From Desulfovibrio sp. (GTDB lineage Bacteria > Desulfobacterota > Desulfovibrionia > Desulfovibrionales > Desulfovibrionaceae), in the NCBI GenBank assembly GCA_009773975.1, contig VSMX01000003.1, positions 1 to 32,560 of the forward strand: a DNA stretch of 32,560 nt, written 5' to 3'. A program made the translations under genes and the position numbers. The first letter of the stretch is position 1. Each line of letters begins with the position of its first letter. Shown here piece after piece: positions 31,901-32,560 of this stretch. A model generated the notes under the pieces. The model was not told where the DNA came from, searched no databases, and saw only the letters and a program-made list of their open reading frames with translations.

Positions 31901-32560
31901 GCCGGGACGGAAACTGTTGTCGAAACCCGGGCCGGAAAGGCCAAAAACATTCAGGCCGAAGGCGTGGATTCTACGGAACCTGAAAGCGGGGATGGGGGCG
32001 CCGCAGGCAAAGCCCAGGCGCAAGGCCCTGCTGACGAGCGGGAAATAGCCGCTGGGGAAATTGCGGCAGCGCAGCCGGCAGCGGAAAATAAAATTGAGGA
32101 TGCCGCAGCGGAAGCCACTGCGCCGGGGGAACAGGCAACGGGAATTGAAGATGTCGCTGCCGAAGTTCCCACGAAAGCCCGGGCAAACGACATTCCGCAG
32201 CCGGCAGGGCAGGCAATGCCGGAACCAGTGGAACAGCCGGTGCCGGAAGTGGAACAGCCGGCAACGGAATCTGTTTCGGCAGTTCGGGAAGAGCCCGGGG
32301 AAAATGACAGTGATGTTGCGCAGCCCGAACCGGTTTCGACAAAGCCCGAAACCGATAACCGCGAAAGGCATGTGCCCAAGACTGCCAAAACGCAGGGCAG
32401 CACGGCCAAGCCATATATCAGTCCCTGGATAGGCATGTCCGGCGAATGGGTGGGGGAGCCGACGCCGATTGTCAAAAAGCCGGAGGATTCCGAAAATTCC
32501 GCTGGCCAGGAAAAACAGCGGGAAAGAATTGCAGGGGCCGCTGCCTGGTCTGCCGATAGT
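28994..32560 (+). CDS. 7TM sensor with degenerate histidine-kinase and receiver domains, open at right edge
   Basis: A frame of 1189 codons runs without a stop to the window end. Residues 1-29 are a signal peptide (AGA/V). An extracellular domain follows (to about 180) with WLRFTLAP, fitting the 7TMR-DISM N-terminal domain. Seven TM segments lie at about 188-378. A Pro/Glu-rich linker follows, then a HisKA-like helix in which L-R-A-P-L (490-494) is kept but the His is Glu488. The ATPase-like domain has DSGSGF (634-639) but no N-box Asn (LLESSVRATNSG). A receiver-like domain (about 695-815) has E701-N702 for the acidic pair, A744 at the phospho-Asp site and E797 for the conserved Lys. From about 830 the chain is long, acidic and Pro/Ala/Glu-rich. 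Alternative starts are 29009 and 29012. Family call is by layout; activity as a kinase is unlikely. Confidence 0.82.
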   Translation, partial: MTRPGMMPRFRYIAILLFMALVLPQFAGAVLNTQPMLQVQAKFGSIPLLPYLDYYLDESGSMDVEEIASRELSDSFSAFSMEKLPAATGVLWLRFTLAPVSPPERSPVLLLDIGPCAPGIPTLYGPEKNELSGALEWRETYPGNRNIMLLPEAGQEPVPCYLRLDGLPGLWFGPTVRTPQDAASNWGSLALSGAVLALGVVMFLCLLRGLSERGQWRIWTALYVFFALLQAFAGLPSQIGNPGLPGLCAILSPGIALMLLPHVGRHLLRTQQNSRALDIQLLLLSLPGAVCALVPLVPGWNWLDRWLELWPLAMLIFVPTALAAWLMGLAGSRRFLLACLLPPIFTGAGILGLYFGIPSNLLASAPLWGVALRALLLAATRAPHYGGAARENTEEEKNAPNAPNGEIINLETPLDDGGLKLEPDWPEPKCHGDLILPNLGPAKRPDSDAAALEDPNLRLIPGEHAQEDSGPAGAPAPLAGQIDEKREEALRAPLDEIMREGAALDNCALPPAARKFAENMLTAAHRMAEIISGAPIVPNQAPKHSLVNFNLQHLLRDAHDAVAPAAENAGIGLGWYMPPALPQLYRGVCGNLGDILRLLLESSVRATNSGSVHLSVRHVPESPDPGHILFTITDSGSGFPPSKRSSVALDRAWELVGAHNGHISLECGAQGTTISFSLHFTPLEDEKETGPALPRVAVLCENSERRREIARMLAPLDLRISESAAPEELLRHQDEDPAGVLIVAGRMAAPAASDMLREFVARAREAGFGTCKILAVHSDNSQDRLLAASGFTHAIPEPLDTAELRSTVLDLVEYVSADYAPVAKAGSPQARPDNMEDIQKTVVDLDWEEDERQPVLSEEPRESLPDWLETARPSVDEVPDRPILPDAIWQEADEAPAAEQPIFTEEEFEKVFAPEAGQKERPAQDVAPGAVDAVTTESAPQAPVATIVVEPEPVPEGRPEEKSAVEEEPAGTETVVETRAGKAKNIQAEGVDSTEPESGDGGAAGKAQAQGPADEREIAAGEIAAAQPAAENKIEDAAAEATAPGEQATGIEDVAAEVPTKARANDIPQPAGQAMPEPVEQPVPEVEQPATESVSAVREEPGENDSDVAQPEPVSTKPETDNRERHVPKTAKTQGSTAKPYISPWIGMSGEWVGEPTPIVKKPEDSENSAGQEKQRERIAGAAAWSADS

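Overview
The window is a bacterial chromosome segment of moderately high GC. Genes are dense, mostly in short operons with overlapping start and stop codons. The gene set suggests a deltaproteobacterium of the Desulfovibrio type: a DHH-CBS-CBS-nucleotidyltransferase fusion, a PglB/STT3 oligosaccharyltransferase, a CGGC-domain protein, mutS followed by a DnaJC28-type gene, and a 7TM signalling protein. This placement is inference from gene content; there is no rRNA or tRNA gene to check it against.

Layout. (1) 1-1117 (-): start of a secreted Pro/Gly-rich repeat protein that runs off the left edge. (2) 1275-7950 (+): a tight six-gene run of purM, a hydantoinase/oxoprolinase-family gene, trmL, a CGGC protein, a membrane protein with a GrpE-like tail, and an Hsp70-like ATPase with a membrane hairpin. 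(3) 8092-10942 (+): rsmG overlapping pglB. (4) 11060-16911 (-): a small membrane protein; the overlapping run mutS, DnaJC28-type gene, lacI-type regulator; then lapA-like and a HIT-family gene. (5) 17173-20762 (-): a xerC/D-type recombinase overlapping the DHH-CBS-nucleotidyltransferase fusion. (6) 20815-23152 (+): a possible 48-residue ORF, folK and a DprA-like gene with a long charged tail. (7) 23178-27319 (-): a three-gene run of a transmembrane GTPase, a single-pass membrane protein and a secreted Cys-rich protein. (8) 27466-32560 (+): a DUF805 protein, a TPR membrane protein, and a very large 7TM sensor with degenerate kinase and receiver domains that is still open at the right edge.

Most genes are housekeeping (purine and folate synthesis, RNA modification, mismatch repair, recombination, protein glycosylation). 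Four things stand out. First, a membrane-bound Hsp70-like ATPase is translationally coupled to a membrane protein whose C-terminus reads like a GrpE exchange factor. Second, an uncharacterised transmembrane GTPase operon has envelope partners. Third, a hybrid-kinase-like protein appears to have lost its phospho-acceptor His and Asp. Fourth, a family of dispersed intergenic elements lies flush against start and stop codons, together with long hairpins that share a loop but not a stem. Several genes also have good promoters ending almost at the start codon, which suggests leaderless or nearly leaderless transcripts.

The two edge genes are open at the window boundary. All functional calls come from reading motifs by eye, without database searches.
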